Assembly: GCA_003233255.1 (NCBI GenBank)
Contig: QILH01000235.1
Span: 1 to 11,723, forward strand
Direction of reading: 5' to 3'
DNA from: Gammaproteobacteria bacterium
GTDB taxonomy: Bacteria > Pseudomonadota > Gammaproteobacteria > UBA6429 > Thiohalophilaceae
DNA length: 11,723 nucleotides
Every line of letters starts with the position of its first letter. Within the stretch, counting starts at the first letter, position 1. The translations under genes and the position numbers were made by a program. This document shows, piece by piece, positions 1 to 7,350 of the stretch. The notes beneath the pieces were generated by a model. It saw only the letters and a list, made by a program, of their open reading frames with translations. It did no database searches and was not told where the DNA came from.

Positions 1-1
1 G

Positions 2-250
2 GTAACCAGCGGGCTAGTTTCTGTTCTGGTTATGGCGTTATACATTCATGATGATCGCACACGAACAATGTACTCAGATTCAAACTGGTTGTGGTTAACG
101 ATTCCAGCCTTGTTATATTGGATTAGCCGCCTTTGGTTGCTGGCGCATCGTAAGCTGTTAACGGAAGATCCGATTCGCTTTGCCATTAAAGACAAAGAGA
201 GTTACCTGATACTTTGTGTCCTTCTATTTAGTGTTTATATGGCGCTATGA
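2..250 (+). CDS. UbiA-family prenyltransferase, C-terminal part (5' end outside window)
   Basis: The frame is open from the left edge (first full codon at base 2) to TGA at 248-250, giving about 82 residues of a membrane protein. Three hydrophobic stretches are visible: the first ~15 residues, the WLWLTIPALLYWISRLWLLAH segment after an RTRTMYSDSNW loop, and a final YLILCVLLFSVYMAL helix. The pattern 'L-L-Y-W-I-S-R-L-W-L-L-A-H-R ... DP-I-x-F-A-x-K-D' before a last helix is typical of bacterial UbiA-superfamily enzymes of the polyprenyl-phosphate phosphoribosyltransferase type. Known family role: in mycobacteria this enzyme (Rv3806c) joins PRPP to decaprenyl phosphate, the step before DprE1/DprE2. 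Its stop overlaps the next start (ATGA at 247-250), which implies translational coupling. Many Gram-negative relatives carry an N-terminal HAD phosphatase domain; that part would lie outside the window. The substrate is inferred from the neighbours. Confidence 0.8.
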   Translation, partial: VTSGLVSVLVMALYIHDDRTRTMYSDSNWLWLTIPALLYWISRLWLLAHRKLLTEDPIRFAIKDKESYLILCVLLFSVYMAL

Positions 251-1545
251 AAACCAGTTTCTATACAAGCTGGGGAAACAGAGGGGCTGTCCCACACTTT
301 GCAACAATACCGGCTAATATGACTCAGGCTCACGTTATTTTTGAGTATGATTCAAGTATCGTTTATGGTCAGGGACGCAGTTACGGTGATGTCTGTCTTA
401 ATACGAATGGCGGGTTAATCGATAGCCGATATTTAGATCGATTGCTAGAGTATCATGAAGGCGCGCGCCTTATTACTTGTCAGTCGGGGGTCGTGTTAAA
501 AAATTTAATTACCTTTCTTGAGACGAAAAAAATGTTTATTCCAGTATCACCGGGCACGGCGAACGTGACGGTTGGTGGTATGGTGGCCAATGATGTTCAT
601 GGAAAAAATCATCATCGCGTCGGCAGTTTCGGTAACCATATTCAAAGCCTCACGCTTTTAAAAGGTGATGGCAGTATCGAGGAATGTTCTGAGAACATCA
701 ATAACGAACTTTTTCGAGCGACGATTGGAGGTTTGGGGTTAACTGGAATGATCTTAACGGTAACCTTAAAATTAAAATCGGTAGAAAACAACTGTATTGC
801 GATTAAATCGTTCAAAACTAAAAATATTGAACACATACTGGCATTATTTGATGAGACGGATGATGAATACGAATACACGGTCGCGTGGCTAGATATGTAT
901 TCTAGCCCGCAAAAAGGCATTTTCAATTGCGGTAATCATGCAAACGGTGACATCGACTGCGCTGCTCCTGTAAAATCGAAAACGGTTCCTGTTAATGCAC
1001 CCAACTGGTTGTTAAACGGAGTTTCCAGTAAACTGTTTAATAAACTTTATTATTCTAAAGCGAGTCTGTTTGAGCGCGAAGTAACGTCGTATCAGTCGTT
1101 CTTTTATCCACTAGATGGAGTTGAGTTCTGGAATCGATTATATGGTCGGCGTGGTTTTTATCAGTATCAATTTGTAGTACCTTATGGGTCATTTCTAACT
1201 GTTTATATGGACATCTTAAAATTTATTAAAAAGTTTAATCAGCCAAGCTATCTGGCCGTACTAAAAAAATTTGGTGACATCAAATCCATTGGTATGCTTT
1301 CATTCCCTCGAGCTGGATATACCCTGGCGATGGACTTTCCAGATAAAGGTAGAGCTACTCTAAAAATGTTTGAAGCCTTCGATAAATTGGTTATGGATGC
1401 GGGTGGAGCGGTTTATCCTGCTAAAGATGCGCGCATGAATCGTAACGTTTTTTTGCAATCTTTCCCTGCTGTAACGGAGTTCATTAAGCACAAAGATGAA
1501 CGGTTTTGTTCGGATTTCTGGCGCAGGGTGAATATCGATGGCTAA
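247..1545 (+). CDS. dprE1: DprE1-like FAD-dependent polyprenylphosphoryl-ribose 2'-oxidase
   Basis: 432 residues; the mycobacterial enzyme has about 461. It belongs to the VAO/ALO-type FAD oxidases. An FAD pyrophosphate-binding stretch YGQGRSYGD lies near residues 40-50. SPGTANVTVGG and ANDVHGKNHH..GSFGNH follow, where His118 matches the conserved DprE1 His132. The substrate-domain signature FYQYQFV (Gln306, Gln308) and YPAKDAR (Lys393, equivalent to catalytic Lys418) are present. Known reaction: oxidation of the ribose 2'-OH of polyprenylphosphoryl-beta-D-ribose to the 2-keto intermediate, first half of the epimerisation to arabinose. The position of the mycobacterial benzothiazinone-target Cys387 is Ala361 here. 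The start ATG overlaps the upstream UbiA stop, and the 3' end overlaps the DprE2-like gene by 8 bases, so the three are probably made together. Alignment was by eye from memory of the M. tuberculosis sequence; other members of the oxidase family are a less likely alternative. Confidence 0.88.
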   Translation: MKTSFYTSWGNRGAVPHFATIPANMTQAHVIFEYDSSIVYGQGRSYGDVCLNTNGGLIDSRYLDRLLEYHEGARLITCQSGVVLKNLITFLETKKMFIPVSPGTANVTVGGMVANDVHGKNHHRVGSFGNHIQSLTLLKGDGSIEECSENINNELFRATIGGLGLTGMILTVTLKLKSVENNCIAIKSFKTKNIEHILALFDETDDEYEYTVAWLDMYSSPQKGIFNCGNHANGDIDCAAPVKSKTVPVNAPNWLLNGVSSKLFNKLYYSKASLFEREVTSYQSFFYPLDGVEFWNRLYGRRGFYQYQFVVPYGSFLTVYMDILKFIKKFNQPSYLAVLKKFGDIKSIGMLSFPRAGYTLAMDFPDKGRATLKMFEAFDKLVMDAGGAVYPAKDARMNRNVFLQSFPAVTEFIKHKDERFCSDFWRRVNIDG

Positions 1546-2275
1546 GATCTTAATCCTGGGGGCAACTTCAGCCATAGCAGAGCAATTGGCTCGATTATAC
1601 GCTCAGGCTGATAATGAGATGTTGCTGGTTGCCAGAAATTCTAAGGCGCTTGATGAGGTATGTCGAGATCTTGAAGTGCGTGGTACAGGTAAAGTAAGTT
1701 CGCGATCACATGATTTTAATGCGATTGAGAAAGCCCAGGAATTTATTAAGCAATGCTATGAAATATTAGGGTCGATTGACATTGTCCTGTTCGCATTTGG
1801 AACATTGCCCGATCAAACCCGAAGCAACCAGGATACAACGCTGATGCATAAGGAAATCTTGTTAAACTATAATGCGATTGTCGTCCTGTTAAATGAGTTG
1901 GGTATGAAGTTTGAGAAACAACAAAGCGGCACTATCGCCGTTCTCGGTTCGGTCGCGGGCGATCGTGGCCGCCAGAGTAACTATATATACGGTAGCGCGA
2001 AAGGCGGCTTGTCGATATTTATGCAGGGTCTGAGAAATCGGTTAGCACGGCATGATGTGCAGGTGTTGACGATCAAGCCGGGTTTTGTTGATACACCAAT
2101 GACAAAATCGTTTAAAAAGGGGCCATTGTGGGTTGGGCCGGACAAGATAGCACAGGACATAAAGCGAGCCATCGATAAGCGGAAAGATGTATTATACACG
2201 CCCTGGTATTGGTGGTGGATTATGCTGGTTATTCGTTCCATCCCGGAAAGAATTTTTAAAAAATTGAAGTTATAA
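1538..2275 (+). CDS. dprE2: DprE2-like short-chain dehydrogenase/reductase
   Basis: 245 residues, classical SDR size. The N-terminal nucleotide-binding loop reads GATSAIAE (residues 8-15), with Ala where the last two glycines of GxxxGxG usually stand. The catalytic pair is Tyr151-GSA-Lys155, with the preceding VLGSVAGDRG strand supplying the Ser. The C-terminal tail (WWWIMLVIRSIPERIFKKL) closely resembles the 'MMVLRHIPRSIFRKL' end of mycobacterial DprE2 and may be membrane-associated. Known reaction: NADH-dependent reduction of the 2-keto intermediate left by DprE1, giving polyprenylphosphoryl-beta-D-arabinose; DprE1 and DprE2 act as a pair. The ATG lies inside the last codons of the DprE1 gene (8-base overlap), as expected for a two-enzyme unit. 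The pathway assignment rests on the partner gene and the tail similarity; the SDR fold itself is certain. Confidence 0.86.
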   Translation: MAKILILGATSAIAEQLARLYAQADNEMLLVARNSKALDEVCRDLEVRGTGKVSSRSHDFNAIEKAQEFIKQCYEILGSIDIVLFAFGTLPDQTRSNQDTTLMHKEILLNYNAIVVLLNELGMKFEKQQSGTIAVLGSVAGDRGRQSNYIYGSAKGGLSIFMQGLRNRLARHDVQVLTIKPGFVDTPMTKSFKKGPLWVGPDKIAQDIKRAIDKRKDVLYTPWYWWWIMLVIRSIPERIFKKLKL

Positions 2276-2284
2276 GGCTAATAC

Positions 2285-3217
2285 ATGCAACGGATAATTA
2301 TACCCGGAGGGGCAGGGTTAGTTGGACAGAACCTGATTATTAAATTAAAGGCGTCAGGGTTTAGCGATATTATTGCGATAGATAAACATCCTACCAACAC
2401 ATTAACGCTAAAGAAACTGCATCCTGACATCAAGGTTTATCATTCCGACCTGGTTACGGATACCGATTGGCATGAGTCAATCAATGATGAATCAATTATT
2501 ATTATGTCACAGGCTCAAATTGGCTCGAAAAAATCGGACGACTTTGTTAAAAACAATATTGCTTCAACTGAGAATGTGCTGGCTCAGGCGAAATTAAAAA
2601 ACGTAAACTATATAGTGCATGTGAGTTCGTCGGTGGTTGAATCCGTTGCGGATGACGATTATACGAAGACCAAAAAGCAACAGGAACAAATGGTGGCTGA
2701 GTCAGGAATACCCCACGTGGTGTTGAGGCCCACCTTGATGTTTGGCTGGTTTGATCGAAAACATCTGGGCTGGTTATCACGCTTCATGAAAAGGATTCCT
2801 GTTTTCCCAATTCCTGGAAATGGTAAGTATATGCGCCAGCCTCTTTACGTGTCCGATTTCTGTAATGTTATCATCGCATCAATTAATTCCAGGCCTCAAA
2901 ATCTTACCTACAATATTACCGGTCATGAAAATGTGGATTACATCGACATGATTCGTGAGATCAGAAAAGCAACAAAGGCTAAAAGCTGGATCGTGAAAAT
3001 ACCATATGGTTTGTTCTGGTTATTGCTAAGAACGTATGCCATTTTTTCCAGTGAGCCACCTTTTACTGTTGAGCAATTAAAGGCCCTTATCGCCAGCGAT
3101 GAATTCGAGGTGATACCATGGTGGGAAATATTCGATGTCAAGGTGACGAAATTTAAAGATGCCATTGATGAAACCTTTAATGATCCAACCTATTCCCATG
3201 TGGTTTTAGATTTTTAA
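2285..3217 (+). CDS. NAD-dependent epimerase/dehydratase-like protein (extended SDR), substrate unknown
   Basis: 310 residues. An N-terminal Rossmann motif GGAGLVG (residues 8-14, GxxGxxG) is followed by an acidic residue in AIDKH (Asp33), which favours NAD(H). The strand HVSSSVV (about 112-118) and Tyr126-TKT-Lys130 give the catalytic SDR triad. The RPTLMFG stretch near residue 150 and the GKYMRQPLYVSDFCNVI segment are typical of nucleotide-sugar epimerases and atypical SDRs. The C-terminal half contains a hydrophobic segment (IPYGLFWLLLRTYAIF), as in membrane-associated SDR proteins acting on lipid-linked or quinone-type substrates. The ATG is 9 bases after the DprE2 stop and is preceded by a TAAGG ribosome-binding site; the stop is one base from the next start. 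The exact reaction cannot be read from the sequence. It could modify the lipid-linked pentose or a separate nucleotide sugar. Confidence 0.78.
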   Translation: MQRIIIPGGAGLVGQNLIIKLKASGFSDIIAIDKHPTNTLTLKKLHPDIKVYHSDLVTDTDWHESINDESIIIMSQAQIGSKKSDDFVKNNIASTENVLAQAKLKNVNYIVHVSSSVVESVADDDYTKTKKQQEQMVAESGIPHVVLRPTLMFGWFDRKHLGWLSRFMKRIPVFPIPGNGKYMRQPLYVSDFCNVIIASINSRPQNLTYNITGHENVDYIDMIREIRKATKAKSWIVKIPYGLFWLLLRTYAIFSSEPPFTVEQLKALIASDEFEVIPWWEIFDVKVTKFKDAIDETFNDPTYSHVVLDF

Positions 3218-3218
3218 A

Positions 3219-4502
3219 ATGAAAAAGATAGCGGTAATCGGAGCTGGACCAATGGGTCTGGCGTGCGCGCATGAATTGCTCAAGTCAGGACATTCGGTCG
3301 ACATCTATGAGGCGGATGATCGGGTAGGCGGGATGACGGCGCACTTTGATTTTAATGGGCTTAGTATAGAGCGCTATTATCATTTCATCTGTATGCCGGA
3401 TCAACCCATGTTCGATGTATTGGAAGAACTTGATATTGCAGACAAACTTCATTGGCGTGCAACTAAAATGGGATATTACTACAACGGTAAATTATATGAG
3501 TGGGGTAATCCCTTTGCGTTACTAAAATTTAAGCCGTTATCATTGATTGATCGCTTACGTTACGGCCTTCATATGTTTTATTGCACCAGGATCAAAGATG
3601 GGTCGAGCCTTGACTCTCAGGAAGCCAGTGACTGGATAAAAAAATGGGTTGGCCAACGTGTTTATGATGTGCTGTGGAAAAAATTGTTTTTATTAAAGTT
3701 TCATAAGTTTACGGGCAATCTTTCGGCCTCCTGGATCTGGGCGCGAATTCGTCGGGTTGGTACATCGCGAAAAAATCTGTTTACAGAGCAGATGGGATAT
3801 CTGGATGGGGGTTCAGAAACCTTATTGAACGCCTACGAAAAAGGAATTATTGAAAAAGGTGGAACGATTCATTTATCGACTAAAGTAAAAAAAATTGAGA
3901 TATCCGGGGAACAGGTGAAAGGATTGGTGACCGAGTCTGGAAATGAAAACCAGTATGATCAAGTGATCAGCACCATTCCGTTACCCTTTGTTCCTGATAT
4001 GATTAGCGATTTGCCAGTATATGTTTCACGCGCCTATAAGAGCATTGATAACATCGGTGTGGTTTGTGTTATTTTAAAACTTAAAAAATCCGTTACCGAG
4101 AATTTCTGGTTGAACATCAATGATGAACGATTAGATGTGCCAGGGCTAATTGAATATTCAAACTTAAGAGGGTTGGATGTTAACGTCGTTTACGTGCCGT
4201 TTTATCTTCCGCGTGATAATGCGAAGTTTAAGCGTACAGATCAGGATTTTATCACCGAGGCCAAAAATATAATTAAAACCGTCAATCCATCGGTAAAAGA
4301 TGATGATATTCTTGATATTCATGCATCACGTTATGGATACGCACAGCCGATTTGTCCGCCAGCATTCAAAACTACATTACCGCCGATGACCGGCATCATT
4401 GATGGGCTGATTATTGCCGATACGTCTTACTATTATCCTGAAGACCGCTCGATTTCTGAGAGTGTGAATCTTGGCAAGTCTCTGGCCAAATTCGTGCAAT
4501 AA
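3219..4502 (+). CDS. FAD/NAD(P)-dependent oxidoreductase, amine-oxidase/PPOX-like
   Basis: 427 residues. The FAD-binding Rossmann motif GAGPMG lies at residues 8-13, with Glu31 at the end of the second strand and the following DRVGGMT motif (34-40) characteristic of the flavin-containing amine oxidase/protoporphyrinogen oxidase/phytoene desaturase superfamily. The C-terminal FAD-contact segment LIIADTSYYYPEDRSISESV (Asp401) is also present, so both halves of the FAD site are intact. The middle region (IERYYHFICMPDQP..., GYYYNGKLYEWGNP) resembles uncharacterised oxidoreductases found in polysaccharide clusters. It does not carry the usual UDP-galactopyranose mutase signature at the N-terminus. 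It starts one base after the epimerase-like gene stops, so the two are likely coupled. The substrate is unknown: a sugar, a polyprenyl chain or another lipid are all possible. Confidence 0.78.
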   Translation: MKKIAVIGAGPMGLACAHELLKSGHSVDIYEADDRVGGMTAHFDFNGLSIERYYHFICMPDQPMFDVLEELDIADKLHWRATKMGYYYNGKLYEWGNPFALLKFKPLSLIDRLRYGLHMFYCTRIKDGSSLDSQEASDWIKKWVGQRVYDVLWKKLFLLKFHKFTGNLSASWIWARIRRVGTSRKNLFTEQMGYLDGGSETLLNAYEKGIIEKGGTIHLSTKVKKIEISGEQVKGLVTESGNENQYDQVISTIPLPFVPDMISDLPVYVSRAYKSIDNIGVVCVILKLKKSVTENFWLNINDERLDVPGLIEYSNLRGLDVNVVYVPFYLPRDNAKFKRTDQDFITEAKNIIKTVNPSVKDDDILDIHASRYGYAQPICPPAFKTTLPPMTGIIDGLIIADTSYYYPEDRSISESVNLGKSLAKFVQ

Positions 4503-4507
4503 CCTGT

Positions 4508-4921
4508 ATGATACGTAAGCATTTTTTAACGCCACAATTTGCCAGATTCTTGCTGGTTGGGGGTATTGCTGCTGCAGTCAATTTTGGCGTTCGAATCCTG
4601 TTAAGCACATTTATGTCTTATGGTTGGGCCGTTTTTGTTGCGTATTTATTTGGCATGACGACGGCCTACTTTTTGTCTAGAATATGGGTTTTCGAGCAGT
4701 CTGGGCGAAGTATCGCCGAGGAAGCCTGGTATTTCACTTTTGTTAATATAATTGCGGTGATACAGGTATGGTTTATAAGTGTCTTTTTGGCTGAATATCT
4801 TTTTCCACGTATTGAGATTAAAAATTATAGTGAAGAAATAGCGCACTTTATTGGTTTGCTGGTACCTGTTTTTACGAGTTTCATTGGTCATAAATACATA
4901 TCATTTAAGAAGAAAGTTTAA
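4508..4921 (+). CDS. GtrA-family small membrane protein, candidate lipid-linked sugar flippase
   Basis: 137 residues with four hydrophobic helices at roughly 11-33, 38-57, 75-97 and 112-129. The N-terminal FARFLLVGGIAAAVNF and the C-terminal FTSFIGHKYISFKK, ending in a lysine-rich tail, are diagnostic of the GtrA family (PF04138-type). Family knowledge: GtrA proteins are thought to flip or organise polyprenyl-phosphate sugars. The mycobacterial member Rv3789 lies beside dprE1 (Rv3790) and is needed for normal arabinosylation, although whether it is the flippase itself is debated. The neighbourhood here, downstream of UbiA/DprE1/DprE2, parallels that arrangement. It starts 5 bases after the flavoprotein stop, without an obvious strong Shine-Dalgarno, so it probably depends on coupling. 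The flippase role is inferred. Confidence 0.85.
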   Translation: MIRKHFLTPQFARFLLVGGIAAAVNFGVRILLSTFMSYGWAVFVAYLFGMTTAYFLSRIWVFEQSGRSIAEEAWYFTFVNIIAVIQVWFISVFLAEYLFPRIEIKNYSEEIAHFIGLLVPVFTSFIGHKYISFKKKV

Positions 4922-4926
4922 TAATT

Positions 4927-6261
4927 ATGAAAGTTACAATTTTTGGTACGGGTTATGTCGGTTTGGTGACGGGGACATGTTTAGCCGAAGTAGGCAATGA
5001 TGTGCTGTGCATTGATATTGATGAAAAGAAAATAGAAATGTTAAATAATGGTCAGATACCTATTTATGAGCCTGGCCTGGAATCATTGGTTTTGCGTAAT
5101 AAGGAACAAGGCAGGTTAACTTTTTCCACCGATATAAAAGCCGGAGTAGATCACGGTTTGTTCCAGTTTATTGCCGTCGGAACCCCGCCAGATGAAGATG
5201 GTTCTGCCGATCTACAGTACGTTTTAAGTGTTGCTAAAAGCATTGGTGAACACATGAATGACTATCGAGTGATTATCGATAAATCTACTGTTCCGGTCGG
5301 GACAAGTGATAAGGTTTCACAGGCGATTAGCGGAGCCTTGTCTGTAAGAAAAGAGTCTATCGATTTTGATGTTATCTCAAATCCTGAATTCTTGAAAGAA
5401 GGCGCTGCAATTGACGATTTCATGAAACCGGATCGAATCATAATAGGGACAGATAATGTTAGAACAGCCGAGTTACTTAAAGCACTTTATGCACCGTTTA
5501 ATCGTAGCCATGATCGATTGATTACTATGGACATTCGTTCCGCAGAGCTAACCAAATATGCGGCGAATGCCATGTTAGCCACCAAGATCAGCTTTATGAA
5601 TGAATTGTCAAATATTGCGGAACTCACCGGTGCTGATATCGAAAATGTCAGGATAGGTATAGGTTCCGACCCGCGCATTGGTTACCATTTTATTTATCCA
5701 GGCGCAGGTTACGGCGGGTCGTGCTTCCCAAAAGATGTGCAGGCGCTGGAGAAGACGGCGGGAGAATATGGTTATACTACCGATCTGCTTAAAAGTGTTG
5801 AGAAGGTTAATTTTAAACAAAAAGAAGTTATCTTTAATAAAATAAACAAATACTTTAATCAAAATTTAAAAGATAAAACAATAGCCTTATGGGGATTGTC
5901 TTTCAAACCTAACACCGATGACATGCGTGCCGCGTCTAGTCGAGTATTAATGGAAAAATTATGGCAAGCTGGGTGTATGGTAAGAGCTTACGATCCTCAG
6001 GCCATGGACGAAACGAGTCGTATCTATGGAAAAAATGATTTTCTGGTTTTGTGTGATAGTCCTGAGCAAGCACTTGAATCCGCCGATGTTTTAGTTGTGT
6101 TAACTGAATGGAGCATGTTTCGCAGTCCGGATTTTGATAAAATCAAATCGACTTTAAAGGAACCGGTTATCTTCGATGGCAGAAATATTTATGATCCCGC
6201 TTTAATGAAAGAGCTTGGTATTACGTATTATTCAATTGGACGAAATCCTGTTGTAAATTAA
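4927..6261 (+). CDS. ugd: UDP-glucose 6-dehydrogenase
   Basis: 444 residues, the normal length for the UDP-glucose/GDP-mannose dehydrogenase family. The N-terminal NAD site GTGYVGLVTG begins at residue 7, and VGTPP and STVPVGT motifs follow. The catalytic residues keep the family spacing: Lys210, Asn214, Cys266 in GYGGSCFPKD, and Asp270 match Lys204, Asn208, Cys260 and Asp264 of the Streptococcus enzyme. The C-terminal UDP-binding domain contains ALWGLSFKPNTDDMRAASS and FDGRNIYDP. Reaction: UDP-glucose + 2 NAD+ to UDP-glucuronate, in the cytoplasm. It begins 5 bases after gtrA and is followed by galU, which makes its substrate. The product would feed uronic acid or uronate-derived sugars into a surface polysaccharide. 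The sequence does not show whether this is tied to the arabinose branch. Confidence 0.96.
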   Translation: MKVTIFGTGYVGLVTGTCLAEVGNDVLCIDIDEKKIEMLNNGQIPIYEPGLESLVLRNKEQGRLTFSTDIKAGVDHGLFQFIAVGTPPDEDGSADLQYVLSVAKSIGEHMNDYRVIIDKSTVPVGTSDKVSQAISGALSVRKESIDFDVISNPEFLKEGAAIDDFMKPDRIIIGTDNVRTAELLKALYAPFNRSHDRLITMDIRSAELTKYAANAMLATKISFMNELSNIAELTGADIENVRIGIGSDPRIGYHFIYPGAGYGGSCFPKDVQALEKTAGEYGYTTDLLKSVEKVNFKQKEVIFNKINKYFNQNLKDKTIALWGLSFKPNTDDMRAASSRVLMEKLWQAGCMVRAYDPQAMDETSRIYGKNDFLVLCDSPEQALESADVLVVLTEWSMFRSPDFDKIKSTLKEPVIFDGRNIYDPALMKELGITYYSIGRNPVVN

Positions 6262-6280
6262 ACATGACTAGGAACTATAG

Positions 6281-7165
6281 ATGAAGAAAATTAGAAAAGC
6301 CGTCTTTCCCGTGGCAGGAATGGGAACCCGATTTCTGCCTGCAACCAAAGCGAGCCCCAAAGAGATGTTGCCCGTAGTGGATAAACCCTTGATTCAATAT
6401 GCCGTTGAAGAGGCCGTTGAGGCTGGCATCGATCAAATGATATTTATTACCGGCCGCAGTAAACGAGCGATAGCCGATCACTTTGACAAGGCTTATGAAC
6501 TGGAACATGAACTTGAGGCAAAGCAAAAAACCAAACTACTTAAGATCGTGCGCAGCATTGTGCCGGACTACGTTTCATGTATTTACTTACGTCAGGCAGA
6601 AGCGCTTGGTTTAGGGCATGCGGTTAATTGTGCTTTGCCGGTTGTCGGTAATGAAGCTTTTGCAATTATACTGGCAGATGATTTGATCGACGGTGAAAAT
6701 AAACCGTGTTTATCACAAATGGTTGAGCTCTATGAAGAACGAGGGCAGAGTGTGTTGGGGGTTGAGCGGGTACCTCAGGAAGATACAAATAAGTATGGGG
6801 TCGTAAAAGCAACTAACCTGACTAAGAATGTTTTTAAAATAGAAGAAATTGTCGAAAAACCCGAGCCAGACAAAGCACCTTCAAATTTAGCCGTAGTTGG
6901 GCGTTACATCCTGACCCCGAAAATCTTCGATATGTTAAAAACAACCGGCAAGGGCGCGGGTGGTGAAATTCAGTTAACGGATGCCATCGCGGCATTGCTG
7001 AAACAGGAACAAGTTCTGGCCTACGAGTTTAGTGGTAAGCGATACGACTGTGGAAGTAAATTGGGCTATCTGGAAGCGACCGTAGAATATGGTTTAAAAC
7101 ACGAAGAGCTAAGTCAGGATTTCAGAACATATTTACAGGGACTCACAGCGTCGTTGAATGATTGA
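6281..7165 (+). CDS. galU: UTP-glucose-1-phosphate uridylyltransferase
   Basis: 294 residues, full-length for bacterial GalU. The nucleotidyltransferase signature FPVAGMGTRFLPATKASPKEM lies near the N-terminus. The family motifs LGHAV, ADDLI, EEIVEKPEP, GRYIL, GGEIQLTDAI and YDCGSKLGYL occur in the expected order. Reaction: UTP + glucose-1-phosphate to UDP-glucose + PPi. The start is chosen because AGGA at 6271-6274 gives a Shine-Dalgarno about 6 bases before the ATG, and the protein begins MKKIRKAVFPVAG as in homologues. It lies 19 bases after ugd, a pair often found together in exopolysaccharide loci. It is the last gene of the + strand run. No classical T-tailed terminator follows in its own direction within the first 60 bases, only the hairpin at 7213-7236. 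Confidence 0.96.
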   Translation: MKKIRKAVFPVAGMGTRFLPATKASPKEMLPVVDKPLIQYAVEEAVEAGIDQMIFITGRSKRAIADHFDKAYELEHELEAKQKTKLLKIVRSIVPDYVSCIYLRQAEALGLGHAVNCALPVVGNEAFAIILADDLIDGENKPCLSQMVELYEERGQSVLGVERVPQEDTNKYGVVKATNLTKNVFKIEEIVEKPEPDKAPSNLAVVGRYILTPKIFDMLKTTGKGAGGEIQLTDAIAALLKQEQVLAYEFSGKRYDCGSKLGYLEATVEYGLKHEELSQDFRTYLQGLTASLND

Positions 7166-7190
7166 TATTTAACCTAAGGCTTCCACATAT

Positions 7191-7212
7191 TGGCTCCCCA
7201 GCCCGGGCTCGA
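7191..7212 (-). repeat. Exact 22-bp copy of the tRNA-Asn 3' end (att-like direct repeat)
   Basis: Bases 7191-7212 are identical to 7351-7372, the last 22 nucleotides of the tRNA-Asn gene: from inside the T-loop through the 3' acceptor strand, discriminator and CCA. The two copies have the same orientation, 160 bp apart. The second copy lies downstream of the tRNA 3' end, which is the expected geometry of attachment sites left by a tyrosine integrase. Neither flank continues the match, so it is not a full second tRNA. A degraded duplicate tRNA gene is the other explanation. Confidence 0.75.
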
Positions 7213-7236
7213 CCACTTTCCATTTATGGAAAGTGG
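7213..7236. other. Perfect hairpin next to the att-like repeat
   Basis: CCACTTTCCA (7213-7222) and TGGAAAGTGG (7227-7236) form a 10-bp perfect stem with a 4-base loop TTTA. It begins at the base immediately after the duplicated tRNA end and 47 bases after the galU stop. No run of T follows on either strand, so it is a poor intrinsic terminator. It may protect the 3' end of the galU transcript, or be part of a recombination site or element remnant. Confidence 0.6.
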
Positions 7237-7311
7237 AACGTACACTGACGAAAAATAAAATCAGGAGGGTGCGTTTACCAGGCCTGGTTTGAGCCCCACC
7301 TGCCAGGCACG

Positions 7312-7343
7312 AAAAAGCCAGGTACGTTGCCGTACCTGGCTTT
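7312..7343 (-). terminator. Intrinsic terminator of tRNA-Asn
   Basis: AAAGCCAGGTACG (7314-7326) and CGTACCTGGCTTT (7331-7343) make a 13-bp perfect stem. Read on the - strand the loop is GCAA (a GNRA tetraloop), and the descending arm ends in five T residues. It starts 7 bases beyond the tRNA 3' end. On the + strand the trailing T run is only three bases, all within the stem, so any effect on read-through from galU would be weaker but possible. Confidence 0.85.
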
Positions 7344-7350
7344 ATGATGA

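Noticed and set aside
3219..4502. UDP-galactopyranose mutase
   Set aside because: It has an FAD Rossmann motif in a polysaccharide cluster, but the N-terminal and substrate-site sequences fit the amine-oxidase/PPOX type better than Glf.
7213..7236. Integron attC site
   Set aside because: The hairpin is a perfect short stem without the paired R/L boxes (GTTRRRY/RYYYAAC) or extrahelical bases of attC sites, and no integrase or cassettes are nearby.
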